NCBI GenBank assembly: GCA_014075215.1
Contig: CP046177.1
Location: 1,312,501-1,376,500, forward strand
Direction of reading: 5' to 3'
Source of the DNA: Flavobacteriaceae bacterium
Lineage (GTDB): Bacteria > Bacteroidota > Bacteroidia > Flavobacteriales > Flavobacteriaceae
DNA: 64,000 bases
How positions within the stretch are numbered: position 1 is the first letter of the stretch; each line of letters begins with the position of its first letter. Shown here piece by piece: positions 18,493-27,954 of this stretch. The position numbers and the translations under genes were made by a program. A model generated the notes under the pieces. That model was given only the letters and a program-made list of their open reading frames with translations. It searched no databases and was not told where the DNA came from.

Positions 18493-19887
18493 ATGGAATC
18501 AGTAATTATTATTGTTTTTATTCTGGGGTATCTTGCTATTACACTGGAACACAGCTTAAAGGTAGATAAATTAATCCCTGCGCTGGCTATGATGGCAATT
18601 TGTTGGGCTATTGTTGCTTTGGGAATCGATTCTTTTTCCGGTTGGTTTGATTCTTCTAAGCATGCCTTAGTAGAAGGCTTTACTTCTATGCTTCATGATG
18701 ATAAAATGCATTTAGCTGAAGAAACCTTGTTACATCATCTGGGGAAAACCGCAGAGATTTTGGTATTTTTACTAGGTGCTATGACTATTGTGGAAATCAT
18801 TGATTATTTTGACGGTTTTTCTACTATCAAAACGTATATAAAAACAAATAGTAAGAAAAGGATTTTATGGATATTTTCAGCTTTGGCTTTTATACTTTCT
18901 GCTATTATAGATAACCTGACTGCTACCATTGTATTGATTTCAATCTTACAAAAAATAATAAAAACGAGAGAAGACAGGATATGGTTTGCCGGTTTAATTA
19001 TTATTGCGGCAAATGCCGGAGGTGCTTTTTCTCCTATTGGAGATGTTACGACTACCATGCTATGGATAGGAGATAAAGTAAGTACCGTATATTTATTTAT
19101 CTATCTGTTTATTCCTTCTTTATTATGTATGATAGTACCTACCTTTATTGCAAGCTTTTTACCTGCATTTAAAGGGCAAATAGCGTTAGATAAAGAAGAG
19201 GATAGAAAATTAGGGAAACACAGTGCATTAATGTTATATTTAGGTTTAGCTGCTATTGTTTTTGTACCTGTTTTTAAAACATTGACACACTTACCTCCTT
19301 ATGTAGGGATGATGCTGTCTTTAGCAATTATAGCAACATTTGCCGAGATATTTAGCAGAACAAAAATTTCTTTAACAGATTTCGCAACAAAAGATGAATC
19401 TCAGGAATATGCATATCACGGTCCGATTCATAGTTCTTTGTCTAAAATTGAAATGCCAAGCATCCTCTTTTTTTTAGGAATTTTAATGGCTGTTGCCGCA
19501 TTAGAATCTTTAGGGGTTTTGTTTGGTTTTGCAGATAATTTAAAAGAGAGTGTGCCATTCATAGGAACAGAATTAACCAGCGTTTCGGTCTCTGATTTGG
19601 TGGTGATGTTATTAGGAGTAGGATCGGCAATTATCGATAATGTACCGCTGGTTGCAGCAAGTTTGGGAATGTTTACGGAACCATTAGACGATCCTTTATG
19701 GCATTTCATTGCCTTTTCTGCCGGAACAGGAGGAAGTATGTTGATTATTGGTTCTGCTGCCGGAGTTGTAGCCATGGGAATGGAAAAAATAGACTTCTTT
19801 TGGTACTTAAAAAAAATCTCATGGCTCGCTTTGATTGGATTTTTGACCGGCTCTTTTTCATTCATGTTCATGAGGTTATTTATCTAA
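18493..19887 (+). CDS. nhaD: Na+/H+ antiporter NhaD-type
   Basis: Polytopic membrane protein of about 464 residues from the ATG at 18493; an upstream TTG at 18475 overlaps the previous gene and is unlikely. Around 11-12 hydrophobic segments are visible. Conserved NhaD/ArsB-superfamily motifs are AIIDNLTATIV and NAGGAFSPIGDVTTTMLW in the first half and SAIIDNVPLVAAS and GTGGSMLIIGSAAGV in the second half, an inverted-repeat arrangement. The charged residues in these motifs form the ion path. It exports sodium in exchange for protons, in keeping with a marine or halotolerant host. It is probably co-transcribed with the upstream dehydrogenase (10-base gap). Confidence 0.92.
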   Translation: MESVIIIVFILGYLAITLEHSLKVDKLIPALAMMAICWAIVALGIDSFSGWFDSSKHALVEGFTSMLHDDKMHLAEETLLHHLGKTAEILVFLLGAMTIVEIIDYFDGFSTIKTYIKTNSKKRILWIFSALAFILSAIIDNLTATIVLISILQKIIKTREDRIWFAGLIIIAANAGGAFSPIGDVTTTMLWIGDKVSTVYLFIYLFIPSLLCMIVPTFIASFLPAFKGQIALDKEEDRKLGKHSALMLYLGLAAIVFVPVFKTLTHLPPYVGMMLSLAIIATFAEIFSRTKISLTDFATKDESQEYAYHGPIHSSLSKIEMPSILFFLGILMAVAALESLGVLFGFADNLKESVPFIGTELTSVSVSDLVVMLLGVGSAIIDNVPLVAASLGMFTEPLDDPLWHFIAFSAGTGGSMLIIGSAAGVVAMGMEKIDFFWYLKKISWLALIGFLTGSFSFMFMRLFI

Positions 19888-19974
19888 AAATTTAAGGGCC
19901 ATATTTCGAGTGTTTTTTTAAACAATTTAAAAACAAAACAACCGTTAGAGTAAAAGAACTTTTAAAAATTAAGA

Positions 19975-20661
19975 ATGTTGTTATATATCCAAAAGAAAGC
20001 AGAGGTTGTCGATACTTTATCCGAAGAGAAGGTACTATCTATTTATAAGCTCATTATAGAAAGCGGGACAGGAGGTTTGATCATTATTTCTATTCTTTTC
20101 TTTTTACTAACCATTGCATTATATATCTATTTTGAAAGGTTTTTTGCTATTAAATCAGCAGCAAGGGTTGATAAAAATTTTATGAATCAAATTAAAGATT
20201 ATGTATCTAATGGAAAAATAGAATCGGCAGATACACTATGTAGGAGTGCTAATTCTCCCATAGCAAGATTAATAGGAAAAGGAATTTCCAGAATAGGGAA
20301 ACCTCTGGAAGATATTAATACGGCTATTGAAAATGCGGGAAAACTGGAAATCTATCAATTAGAAAAAAATGTAAGTGTTTTAGCTACTATTGCGGGAGCT
20401 GCACCTATGATTGGATTTTTAGGAACCGTTATCGGTATGATAGTTGCTATTCATGAAATAGCAAATTCAGGAGGGCAAATAGATATAAAATTGTTGTCGG
20501 ATGGTTTGTATACGGCAATGACTACTACTGTTGCAGGACTCATTGTAGGGATTATTGCTTATATTACATACAACCATATTGTTGTTAAAACAGATAAGGT
20601 GGTTTATCAAATGGAAGCAAAATCTACGGAATTTTTAGATTTATTAAACGAACCTGTTTGA
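19975..20661 (+). CDS. exbB: MotA/TolQ/ExbB proton channel protein
   Basis: 228 residues with three membrane spans (about 34-55, 138-160, 178-200) in the ExbB/TolQ arrangement, with a cytoplasmic loop between the first and second. The conserved core LATIAGAAPMIGFLGTVIGM and the TAMTTTVAGLIVGI stretch line the proton channel. With ExbD it harnesses the proton gradient to move TonB for uptake across the outer membrane. The next genes are exbD and tonB, so the ExbB role is preferred over TolQ. The 89-base gap to exbD holds an AT-rich imperfect inverted repeat. Confidence 0.92.
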   Translation: MLLYIQKKAEVVDTLSEEKVLSIYKLIIESGTGGLIIISILFFLLTIALYIYFERFFAIKSAARVDKNFMNQIKDYVSNGKIESADTLCRSANSPIARLIGKGISRIGKPLEDINTAIENAGKLEIYQLEKNVSVLATIAGAAPMIGFLGTVIGMIVAIHEIANSGGQIDIKLLSDGLYTAMTTTVAGLIVGIIAYITYNHIVVKTDKVVYQMEAKSTEFLDLLNEPV

Positions 20662-20750
20662 TATCGAAAGATTTAAAATTGAAAAATAGTATCATTATAT
20701 CTTAAAAACTTTTAATCTTTTAATTTTGAATCCTTTAAATAATATAGATT

Positions 20751-21146
20751 ATGAACTTAAGAGGAAGAAATAAAGTAAATGCCAATTTCAATATGTCTTC
20801 AATGACAGATATTGTTTTTCTATTGTTGATTTTTTTTATGTTAACGTCGACATTAGTTACGGTGAGTGCTATTGATGTTTTATTGCCGAAAGCCGGAGGT
20901 AAGACCGAAAATAAATCTTCTATTGCAGTTACAGTAACTAGCAAATCTAATTTCTATATTGACAAAACCAAAGTTTCCGAAAGGAATTTAGAACTTGAAA
21001 TACTAAATAAGGTAGGGAGAGATAAAAGCAAAACCGTTGTAATTAGAGGAGACCAGAATGTACCTTATAAAAAGGTGATGAAAGTGATTGATATTGCGAA
21101 TAAAAATAAATTAAAAATGATTTTGGCTGTAAAAGGAGGAAAATAA
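20751..21146 (+). CDS. exbD: ExbD/TolR biopolymer transport protein
   Basis: 131 residues with one N-terminal membrane span preceded by the conserved MTDIVFLLLIFFM. Asp20 is the proton-carrying aspartate of the ExbD/TolR family. A periplasmic domain with VVIRGDQNVPYKKVMKVIDIA follows. It is the partner of the ExbB protein in the TonB energising complex. Its stop overlaps the start of the tonB gene by one base (TAATG), showing translational coupling. Confidence 0.93.
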   Translation: MNLRGRNKVNANFNMSSMTDIVFLLLIFFMLTSTLVTVSAIDVLLPKAGGKTENKSSIAVTVTSKSNFYIDKTKVSERNLELEILNKVGRDKSKTVVIRGDQNVPYKKVMKVIDIANKNKLKMILAVKGGK

Positions 21147-21970
21147 TGCAAGTGTTAGAAACCAGACATAAGAGAAAATCTGCCGTTATCACCACCGTCA
21201 TTATGTTGTTGTTAGTCGTAGCCATTTTTAATTTCGGCATGCGATATTTAGATCCGCCGGCAGAATATGGAATTGCAATAAACTATGGAACCTCAAATGT
21301 AGGAAAAGGTGAACCGGAAGTAATAAAAAAAGTAAAAGCCGAACCCAAACAAACAGAAGAGTCATTGCCTGAGGAAACAAAAGAAGTTACTAAAGAAGCG
21401 ATAGAAGAGGAAGTCGTTACCCAGGAAGAAAAAGAAGCTCCGGTTATGGAAAAACCAAAAGAAAAGAAAAAAGAAATTCCAAAAGAAGAGGTAAAAGAGG
21501 AAAAGCCCAAAGAAACTCCGAAACCTAAAAAACCATCTAAGGCAACTCAGGATGCCTTAAATAATTTACTAAAAGGAGCTACTTCCGATGGCAAGCAAAA
21601 AGGAGAAGGAGGTAATGCGATTTCAGGTTTAAAAGGAAAGAAAACAGGAGACCCAAACACTTCTAAATATTATGGTAATACAGGTTCGGACGGCGATAGC
21701 AATTATAATTTGGCAGGAAGAAGAGCCACATCCAAGCCTATTCAAAAACCTGATTGTGAGGAGGAAGGAATTGTTGTGGTAAGTATAGAAGTAGATAAAA
21801 GCGGTCGTGTTATCAAGGCGATTCCCGGAGTAAAAGGAACTACAAATTCTGCAAATTGTTTATTAAAACCGGCTAAAGAAGCAGCTCTTAAGACAAAATG
21901 GAATGCAGACGGAAATGCGCCTGCAAAACAAAGAGGAACCATTATCTATAAGTTTTCGTTAACTAAATAA
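21146..21970 (+). CDS. tonB: TonB-like energy transducer
   Basis: 274 residues. A membrane anchor at about 13-31 is followed by a long Glu/Lys/Pro-rich stretch (about 50-135) that spans the periplasm, a Gly/Asn-rich part, and a C-terminal TonB domain (about 195-274: GIVVVSIEVDKSGRVIKAIPG, ending GTIIYKFSLTK). It transmits ExbBD motion to TonB-dependent receptors such as the SusC type common in this phylum. It overlaps exbD and folC by one base each, so the four genes exbB-exbD-tonB-folC are read together. Confidence 0.9.
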   Translation: MQVLETRHKRKSAVITTVIMLLLVVAIFNFGMRYLDPPAEYGIAINYGTSNVGKGEPEVIKKVKAEPKQTEESLPEETKEVTKEAIEEEVVTQEEKEAPVMEKPKEKKKEIPKEEVKEEKPKETPKPKKPSKATQDALNNLLKGATSDGKQKGEGGNAISGLKGKKTGDPNTSKYYGNTGSDGDSNYNLAGRRATSKPIQKPDCEEEGIVVVSIEVDKSGRVIKAIPGVKGTTNSANCLLKPAKEAALKTKWNADGNAPAKQRGTIIYKFSLTK

Positions 21971-23178
21971 TGGACTACCAACAAACCCTGAACTGGATGT
22001 TTGCACAATTACCCATGTATCAACGGCAGGGGGCGATAGCATTCAAAAAAGACCTCACAAATATCCTGGCATTTTCAAAAGAACTCAGCTTTCCGGAGAA
22101 AAAGTTTAAATCCATTCATGTGGGAGGTACGAACGGAAAAGGGTCTACTTCGCATATGATGGCAAGTGTGTTGCAAGAAGCAGGCTATAAAGTAGGATTG
22201 TATACTTCTCCACATTTAAAAGATTTTACAGAAAGAATCCGAATTAACGGAAAAGAAATTTCCAAAGATTTTGTAATTCGCTTTATTGACGGACATATGG
22301 CATTTTTAAGAAAACAGCAGTTGTCTTTTTTTGAAATGACCGTTGGAATGGCATTTGATTATTTTGTAAAAGAAAAAGTAGATATAGCTATTATAGAAGT
22401 AGGCTTAGGCGGGAGATTAGATTCCACTAATATAGTGAACCCCGAAATCTCAGTCATTACTAATATTGGGTATGATCATACTCAATTCTTAGGGGAGAGA
22501 CTCCCTGAAATAGCATTTGAAAAAGCAGGAATTATAAAACAAAATATACCTGTAATTATCGGAGAAAAACAAGAAGATATAGCATCTGTTTTTTTAGAAA
22601 AAGCTTCATTGATAAACGCAAAAGTTATTTTTGCTTCGGATTTTGAATGTAACTATGCAACTGATTTGCTAGGAACTTACCAGAAGCATAATGTAAAAAC
22701 AGCTGTGATAGCTTTAAAACAATTGAATGAGTTTACAATTTCCGAATCTCATTTTAGCAGAGGGCTGGCAAAGGTCTCCCGGAATACAAATTTAAAAGGA
22801 AGATGGCAACTATTGTTGAAAGAACCAAAGGTAGTTTGTGATATAGCCCATAATAAGGAAGGATTGTATTACGTAATGAAACAATTGTCAAAAGAAAATT
22901 ATGATAAAATTCATATGGTTTTAGGAGTCGTCAATGATAAAAATTTAAATGAGATACTGCCTCTTTTTCCAAAACAAGCCGTATATTATTTTTGCAAACC
23001 TAGTGTTCCAAGAGGCTTGGATCAACATTTCCTGAAAAAAAAATCCAATACATATAATTTATTGGGAGACTGTTATCAATCTGTTACATTGGCATATGCT
23101 GCTGCCTTGAAAAATGCTCATGCGAAAGACTTAATCTATATTGGCGGAAGTACATTTGTTGTAGCAGAAGTCATCTAA
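21970..23178 (+). CDS. folC: Folylpolyglutamate synthase / dihydrofolate synthase
   Basis: 402 residues of the Mur-ligase fold. The ATP loop GGTNGKGSTSHM is at about 52-63, the substrate region YTSPHLKDFTERIRI at about 78-92, and the metal/ATP motif EVGLGGRLDSTN follows near 142-153. DIAHNKEG in the C-terminal domain is typical of FolC. It adds glutamate to dihydropteroate and folates. It overlaps tonB by one base at its start. A short inverted repeat after the stop (AACAAAG...CTTTGTT, about 23178-23202) may end the transcript and overlaps the tRNA promoter. Confidence 0.94.
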   Translation: MDYQQTLNWMFAQLPMYQRQGAIAFKKDLTNILAFSKELSFPEKKFKSIHVGGTNGKGSTSHMMASVLQEAGYKVGLYTSPHLKDFTERIRINGKEISKDFVIRFIDGHMAFLRKQQLSFFEMTVGMAFDYFVKEKVDIAIIEVGLGGRLDSTNIVNPEISVITNIGYDHTQFLGERLPEIAFEKAGIIKQNIPVIIGEKQEDIASVFLEKASLINAKVIFASDFECNYATDLLGTYQKHNVKTAVIALKQLNEFTISESHFSRGLAKVSRNTNLKGRWQLLLKEPKVVCDIAHNKEGLYYVMKQLSKENYDKIHMVLGVVNDKNLNEILPLFPKQAVYYFCKPSVPRGLDQHFLKKKSNTYNLLGDCYQSVTLAYAAALKNAHAKDLIYIGGSTFVVAEVI

Positions 23179-23196
23179 AACAAAGTCTGTTTTTTC

Positions 23197-23227
23197 TTTG
23201 TTAGAATTAAAAACCGTTATATATTTG
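23197..23227 (+). promoter_or_regulatory. Bacteroidota consensus promoter of tRNA-Val
   Basis: TTTG at 23197-23200, exactly 19 bases, then TATATTTG at 23220-23227. This is a perfect TTTG-N19-TAnnTTTG promoter recognised by the primary sigma factor of this phylum. The tRNA begins 11 bases downstream. Confidence 0.88.
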
Positions 23228-23238
23228 CATCCGTTTTA

Positions 23239-23313
23239 GGGCAATTAGCTCAGTTGGTTCAGAGCACTTGGTTTACACCCAAGGGGTCGGGGGTTCGAAT
23301 CCCTCATTGCCCA
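23239..23313 (+). tRNA. tRNA-Val (anticodon TAC)
   Basis: Folds into a complete cloverleaf. The acceptor stem is GGGCAAT/ATTGCCC with discriminator A at 23313, the D-arm is GCTC...GAGC, and the anticodon stem is CTTGG/CCAAG around the loop TTTACAC (anticodon TAC, reading GTA and other valine codons). The T-loop is TTCGAAT. CCA is not encoded. It stands alone between its own promoter and terminator. Confidence 0.96.
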
Positions 23314-23315
23314 CT

Positions 23316-23346
23316 AAAAAAGCTTTACGATATCGTGAAGCTTTTT
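23316..23346 (+). terminator. Intrinsic terminator of tRNA-Val
   Basis: AAAAAGCTT (23317-23325) pairs with AAGCTTTTT (23338-23346) around an inner ACGATATCGT palindrome, so almost the whole 30 bases self-pair and end in a T run. It starts 3 bases after the tRNA. Confidence 0.85.
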
Positions 23347-23378
23347 GTATTTTACTACTTAAGTCGATAAGATTTTTG

Positions 23379-23386
23379 TACTTTTG
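23379..23386 (+). promoter_or_regulatory. Possible -7 element for the polysaccharide cluster
   Basis: TACTTTTG fits TAnnTTTG and lies 29 bases before the GTG start of the first polysaccharide gene. No TTTG is found at the expected 19-base distance, so the call is weak. Confidence 0.35.
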
Positions 23387-23414
23387 TGCCGTCTTAAAAA
23401 GATACCGGGTTTTT

Positions 23415-24395
23415 GTGAAGGCAAGTTTAACCAAGAAAAAAATTTTAGTTACGGGAGGAGCTGGTTTTATTGGATCTAATCTCTGCGAAGCTTTACTAAA
23501 ACTAGAAAATAAAGTAGTTTGTTTAGATAATTTTTCAACCGGTAAAGAGAAAAACATTTCTCACCTGTTACCCGACAGTAATTTTACATTAGTAACCGGT
23601 GACATAAGAAATATGGAAGATTGTTCAACGGTAATAAAAGAAGTTGATTTTGTATTACATCAGGCAGCTTTAGGCTCAGTCCCCAGATCCATAAAAGATC
23701 CGGTTACTTCTAATGAGGTTAACATAGGAGGTTTTTTGAATATGTTGGTTGCCGCAAGAGAAGCAGGAGTAAAAAGATTTGTTTATGCAGCAAGTTCTTC
23801 TACTTACGGAGCTTCGGAAGAGCTGCCAAAAGTAGAGGACAAAATAGGGAAACCGTTATCACCTTACGCAATTACAAAATATGTAAATGAGTTATATGCC
23901 GATGTGTTTGCAAAAACATACGGAGTAGAAACTATTGGATTGCGCTACTTTAATGTTTTTGGTAGAAAACAAGATCCGGAAGGAACTTATGCAGCGGTGA
24001 TCCCGAAATTTGTAAGTCAACTTATGTCCGGTAAATCACCTGTGATTAATGGAGATGGAACATACTCCAGAGATTTTACCTATATAGACAACGTAATTCA
24101 GGCTAATTTACTGTCCTTAACAGCAAACCAAGAAGCCATTAATACCGTGTATAATATTGCCTATGGAGAACGGAATACATTGAACGATTTGGTAAGTTAT
24201 TTGAAAGAGTTTTTAACAGTATATGATTCCGAAATTAAAAATATTGAAATTATTTACGGGCCCAAAAGATCCGGAGATATTCCGCATTCTTTGGCATCTA
24301 TACATAAAGCGAAAAGATTATTAAACTATCAACCGCAATTCTCTCTACGGAACGGGTTGAAAGAAGCAATAAAATGGTATTGGGAAAACTTATAA
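23415..24395 (+). CDS. NAD-dependent UDP-GlcNAc C4-epimerase (WbpP-like)
   Basis: About 326 residues from the GTG at 23415. The longer frame runs back through the tRNA and cannot be the real start. Extended short-chain dehydrogenase with the NAD motif GGAGFIG at 14-20, ASSSTYG near 126-132 and the catalytic pair Tyr151/Lys155 in SPYAITKYVNELYADV. The sequence NFSTGKEKNISHL and RYFNVFGRKQDPEG resembles WbpP/TviC enzymes, which interconvert UDP-GlcNAc and UDP-GalNAc. It heads the polysaccharide cluster, and the next gene starts one base after its stop with a UDP-sugar dehydrogenase, the same pairing as WbpP-WbpO and TviC-TviB. Confidence 0.88.
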   Translation: MKASLTKKKILVTGGAGFIGSNLCEALLKLENKVVCLDNFSTGKEKNISHLLPDSNFTLVTGDIRNMEDCSTVIKEVDFVLHQAALGSVPRSIKDPVTSNEVNIGGFLNMLVAAREAGVKRFVYAASSSTYGASEELPKVEDKIGKPLSPYAITKYVNELYADVFAKTYGVETIGLRYFNVFGRKQDPEGTYAAVIPKFVSQLMSGKSPVINGDGTYSRDFTYIDNVIQANLLSLTANQEAINTVYNIAYGERNTLNDLVSYLKEFLTVYDSEIKNIEIIYGPKRSGDIPHSLASIHKAKRLLNYQPQFSLRNGLKEAIKWYWENL

Positions 24396-24396
24396 G

Positions 24397-25680
<1,284 letters not shown>

Positions 25681-25681
25681 G

Positions 25682-26623
25682 ATGAAAAACTTTGCATTAA
25701 TTGGTGCAGCAGGATATGTAGCACCCAGACATATGAAGGCTATAAAAGATACCAACAACCATTTGGTTGTGGCATTGGATAAATTTGATAGTGTAGGTAT
25801 TTTGGATAGCCATTTTCCAAAAGCGGATTTTTTTGTGGAGTTTGAGCGGTTTGACAGGCATATAGAAAAGCTTAAAAGAAATCATATTTCATTAGATTAT
25901 GTGAGTATTTGTTCGCCAAATTATTTACATGATGCTCATATACGGATGGCATTGAGAAGAGGAGCAGATGCTATTTGCGAAAAGCCTCTGGTTTTAAACC
26001 CCTGGAATGTTGATGCGTTATCAGATATTGAAAAAGAATCAGGAAAAAAAATAAATACCATTTTACAATTAAGATTGCATCCAAGCATTTTAAAACTTAA
26101 AGAAAAAATTATAATAGAAGCAAAGAAAGAAAAATATGATGTAGATTTAACATACATAACTACCAGAGGAAATTGGTATTTTTCTTCGTGGAAAGGAGAT
26201 GAAAGTAAGTCGGGAGGAATCACAACCAATATAGGAGTTCATTTTTATGATATGCTTTCCTGGGTTTTTGGAAATGTACAGGAAAATATAGTACATTTGA
26301 AAAAACCGTCAAAGGCTGCCGGATTTTTAGAGTTTGAAAAAGCCAGAGTACGTTGGTTTCTATCTATAGAAGAGCAAGATTTACCCAAATATATTAAAGA
26401 AAAAAATCAAAGGACTTTTAGGAACATAACAATAAATAAAGAAAAAGTTGAATTTACCGACGGGTTTGCAGATTTACATACGGAAAGCTACAAGGAGATA
26501 TTATCCGGAAAGGGTTTTGGTTTAACAGATGCAAAACCCTCTATTGAAATAATCAATAGTATAAGGAATGCTCCTATTACTGTAGTAAATAATTTAAAAC
26601 ACCCCCTTTTATTGTATAGATGA
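25682..26623 (+). CDS. wbpB: UDP-GlcNAcA 3-dehydrogenase (WlbA/WbpB-like)
   Basis: 313-residue Gfo/Idh/MocA oxidoreductase. Its start, MKNFALIGAAGYVAPRHMKA, and the following SICSPNYLHDAHI and CEKPLVLNPWN closely follow WbpB of Pseudomonas and WlbA of Bordetella. These oxidise C3 of UDP-N-acetylglucosaminuronate on the way to di-acetamido-uronic acids. In those pathways an aminotransferase (WbpE) and an acetyltransferase (WbpD) act next. No such pair follows here; the only DegT-type aminotransferase and PglD-type acetyltransferase lie at the cluster end. The gene starts 1 base after its upstream neighbour and overlaps the next gene by 4 bases. Confidence 0.87.
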   Translation: MKNFALIGAAGYVAPRHMKAIKDTNNHLVVALDKFDSVGILDSHFPKADFFVEFERFDRHIEKLKRNHISLDYVSICSPNYLHDAHIRMALRRGADAICEKPLVLNPWNVDALSDIEKESGKKINTILQLRLHPSILKLKEKIIIEAKKEKYDVDLTYITTRGNWYFSSWKGDESKSGGITTNIGVHFYDMLSWVFGNVQENIVHLKKPSKAAGFLEFEKARVRWFLSIEEQDLPKYIKEKNQRTFRNITINKEKVEFTDGFADLHTESYKEILSGKGFGLTDAKPSIEIINSIRNAPITVVNNLKHPLLLYR

Positions 26624-27954
26624 AAATAGCTGTTATAGGTACCGGTTATGTTGGTTTGGTTTCGGGAGCTTGTTTTTCTGAAATGGGGAATAGAGTGGTC
26701 TGTATGGATACGAATGAAGCTAAAATAAACAAATTGCAAAAAGGAGAGTTACCCATATATGAACCCGGTTTAGAAGCAATTATTAAAAAAAACCTAGAGC
26801 AAAAAACTATTTTTTTCACAACATCGATACAAGAAGCTATTGATAAGGCCGCTATTGTTTTTATAGCAGTGGGAACCCCTATGGGAGAAGATGGTGCTGC
26901 AGACTTACAGTATGTTTTGTCAGTGGCCAAAGCAATAGGAGAAAATATGAGTGAAGAATTGCTGATTGTTGATAAATCTACAGTTCCCGTTGGTACAGCA
27001 GACAAAGTAAAAGAAGTTATTCAAAAAGAATTAGATACAAGAAAAAAAGCAGTGAAATTTCATGTAGTTTCTAATCCTGAGTTTTTAAAAGAAGGAGATG
27101 CTATCAATGACTTTATGAAGCCGGATAGAGTAGTTATTGGAGCAGATAATAATGAAGCCTTTGATATGATGAAACAATTATATTCCCCATTTTTTAGGAC
27201 ACATGACCGATTTATAACTATGGATATACGCTCTGCGGAAATGACTAAATATGCTGCTAATGCAATGTTAGCAACAAAAATCTCATTTATAAATGAAATC
27301 GCGAACATTTGTGAAAAAGTAGGAGCAGATGCAAATCAAGTCAGAGTTGGTATTGGTTCTGATAGAAGGATTGGATATGGCTTTATTTATCCGGGTGTAG
27401 GTTATGGGGGGTCCTGTTTTCCAAAAGATGTAAAAGCATTGCGGAAAATTGCCGAAGATCATCATTATTCTGCTGAATTGATTGGAGCTGTTGAGAATGT
27501 TAATAATCGCCAAAAGTTTTCTATTGTTAATAAAATAGTTGAGCGATTTGGGGATAATTTAGAAGGAAAAACTTTTGGAATTTGGGGGCTGGCATTCAAA
27601 CCAGGTACTGACGATATGAGAGAAGCGCCATCTCTTTATACAATTAAGGAACTGATTAAACGAGGCGCAAAAGTAAAAGCATATGACCCCAAAGCGAACT
27701 ACGAGGCAAAAACTTTTTACTTAAAAGGGGTTGATGGAGTAGCATACTGTGATTCGAAATATGAAGCGGTAAAGCATACGGAAGCACTCATTCTATTGAC
27801 AGAATGGAAAGAGTTTAGATCTCCTGATTTCCAGGAAATTAAACTGCAACTAAACCATCCGGTTATTTTTGACGGTAGGAACCAATACAATACATTCAAG
27901 TTGAAAGAAAAAGGATTTGAATATTATCAAATAGGAAAACATACAGAAAAATGA
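26620..27954 (+). CDS. ugd: UDP-glucose 6-dehydrogenase
   Basis: 444 residues, full length. NAD motif GTGYVGLVSG at 7-16, VGTPMGEDGAADL near 87-99, KSTVPVGTADKV, and the catalytic Cys266 in YGGSCFPKDVKAL. The C-terminal half has FGIWGLAFKPGTDDMREAPS, the typical signature of UDP-glucose dehydrogenase. It produces UDP-glucuronic acid for the polysaccharide. It overlaps the upstream gene by 4 bases (ATGA) and the downstream gene by 4 bases. It is the second of three UDP-sugar dehydrogenases in the cluster. Confidence 0.94.
   Translation: MKIAVIGTGYVGLVSGACFSEMGNRVVCMDTNEAKINKLQKGELPIYEPGLEAIIKKNLEQKTIFFTTSIQEAIDKAAIVFIAVGTPMGEDGAADLQYVLSVAKAIGENMSEELLIVDKSTVPVGTADKVKEVIQKELDTRKKAVKFHVVSNPEFLKEGDAINDFMKPDRVVIGADNNEAFDMMKQLYSPFFRTHDRFITMDIRSAEMTKYAANAMLATKISFINEIANICEKVGADANQVRVGIGSDRRIGYGFIYPGVGYGGSCFPKDVKALRKIAEDHHYSAELIGAVENVNNRQKFSIVNKIVERFGDNLEGKTFGIWGLAFKPGTDDMREAPSLYTIKELIKRGAKVKAYDPKANYEAKTFYLKGVDGVAYCDSKYEAVKHTEALILLTEWKEFRSPDFQEIKLQLNHPVIFDGRNQYNTFKLKEKGFEYYQIGKHTEK

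Noticed and set aside
23268..23414. N-terminal extension of the WbpP-like epimerase
   Set aside because: The extension runs through the tRNA-Val and its terminator. The enzyme family begins a few residues before the GGAGFIG motif, so the GTG at 23415 was chosen.
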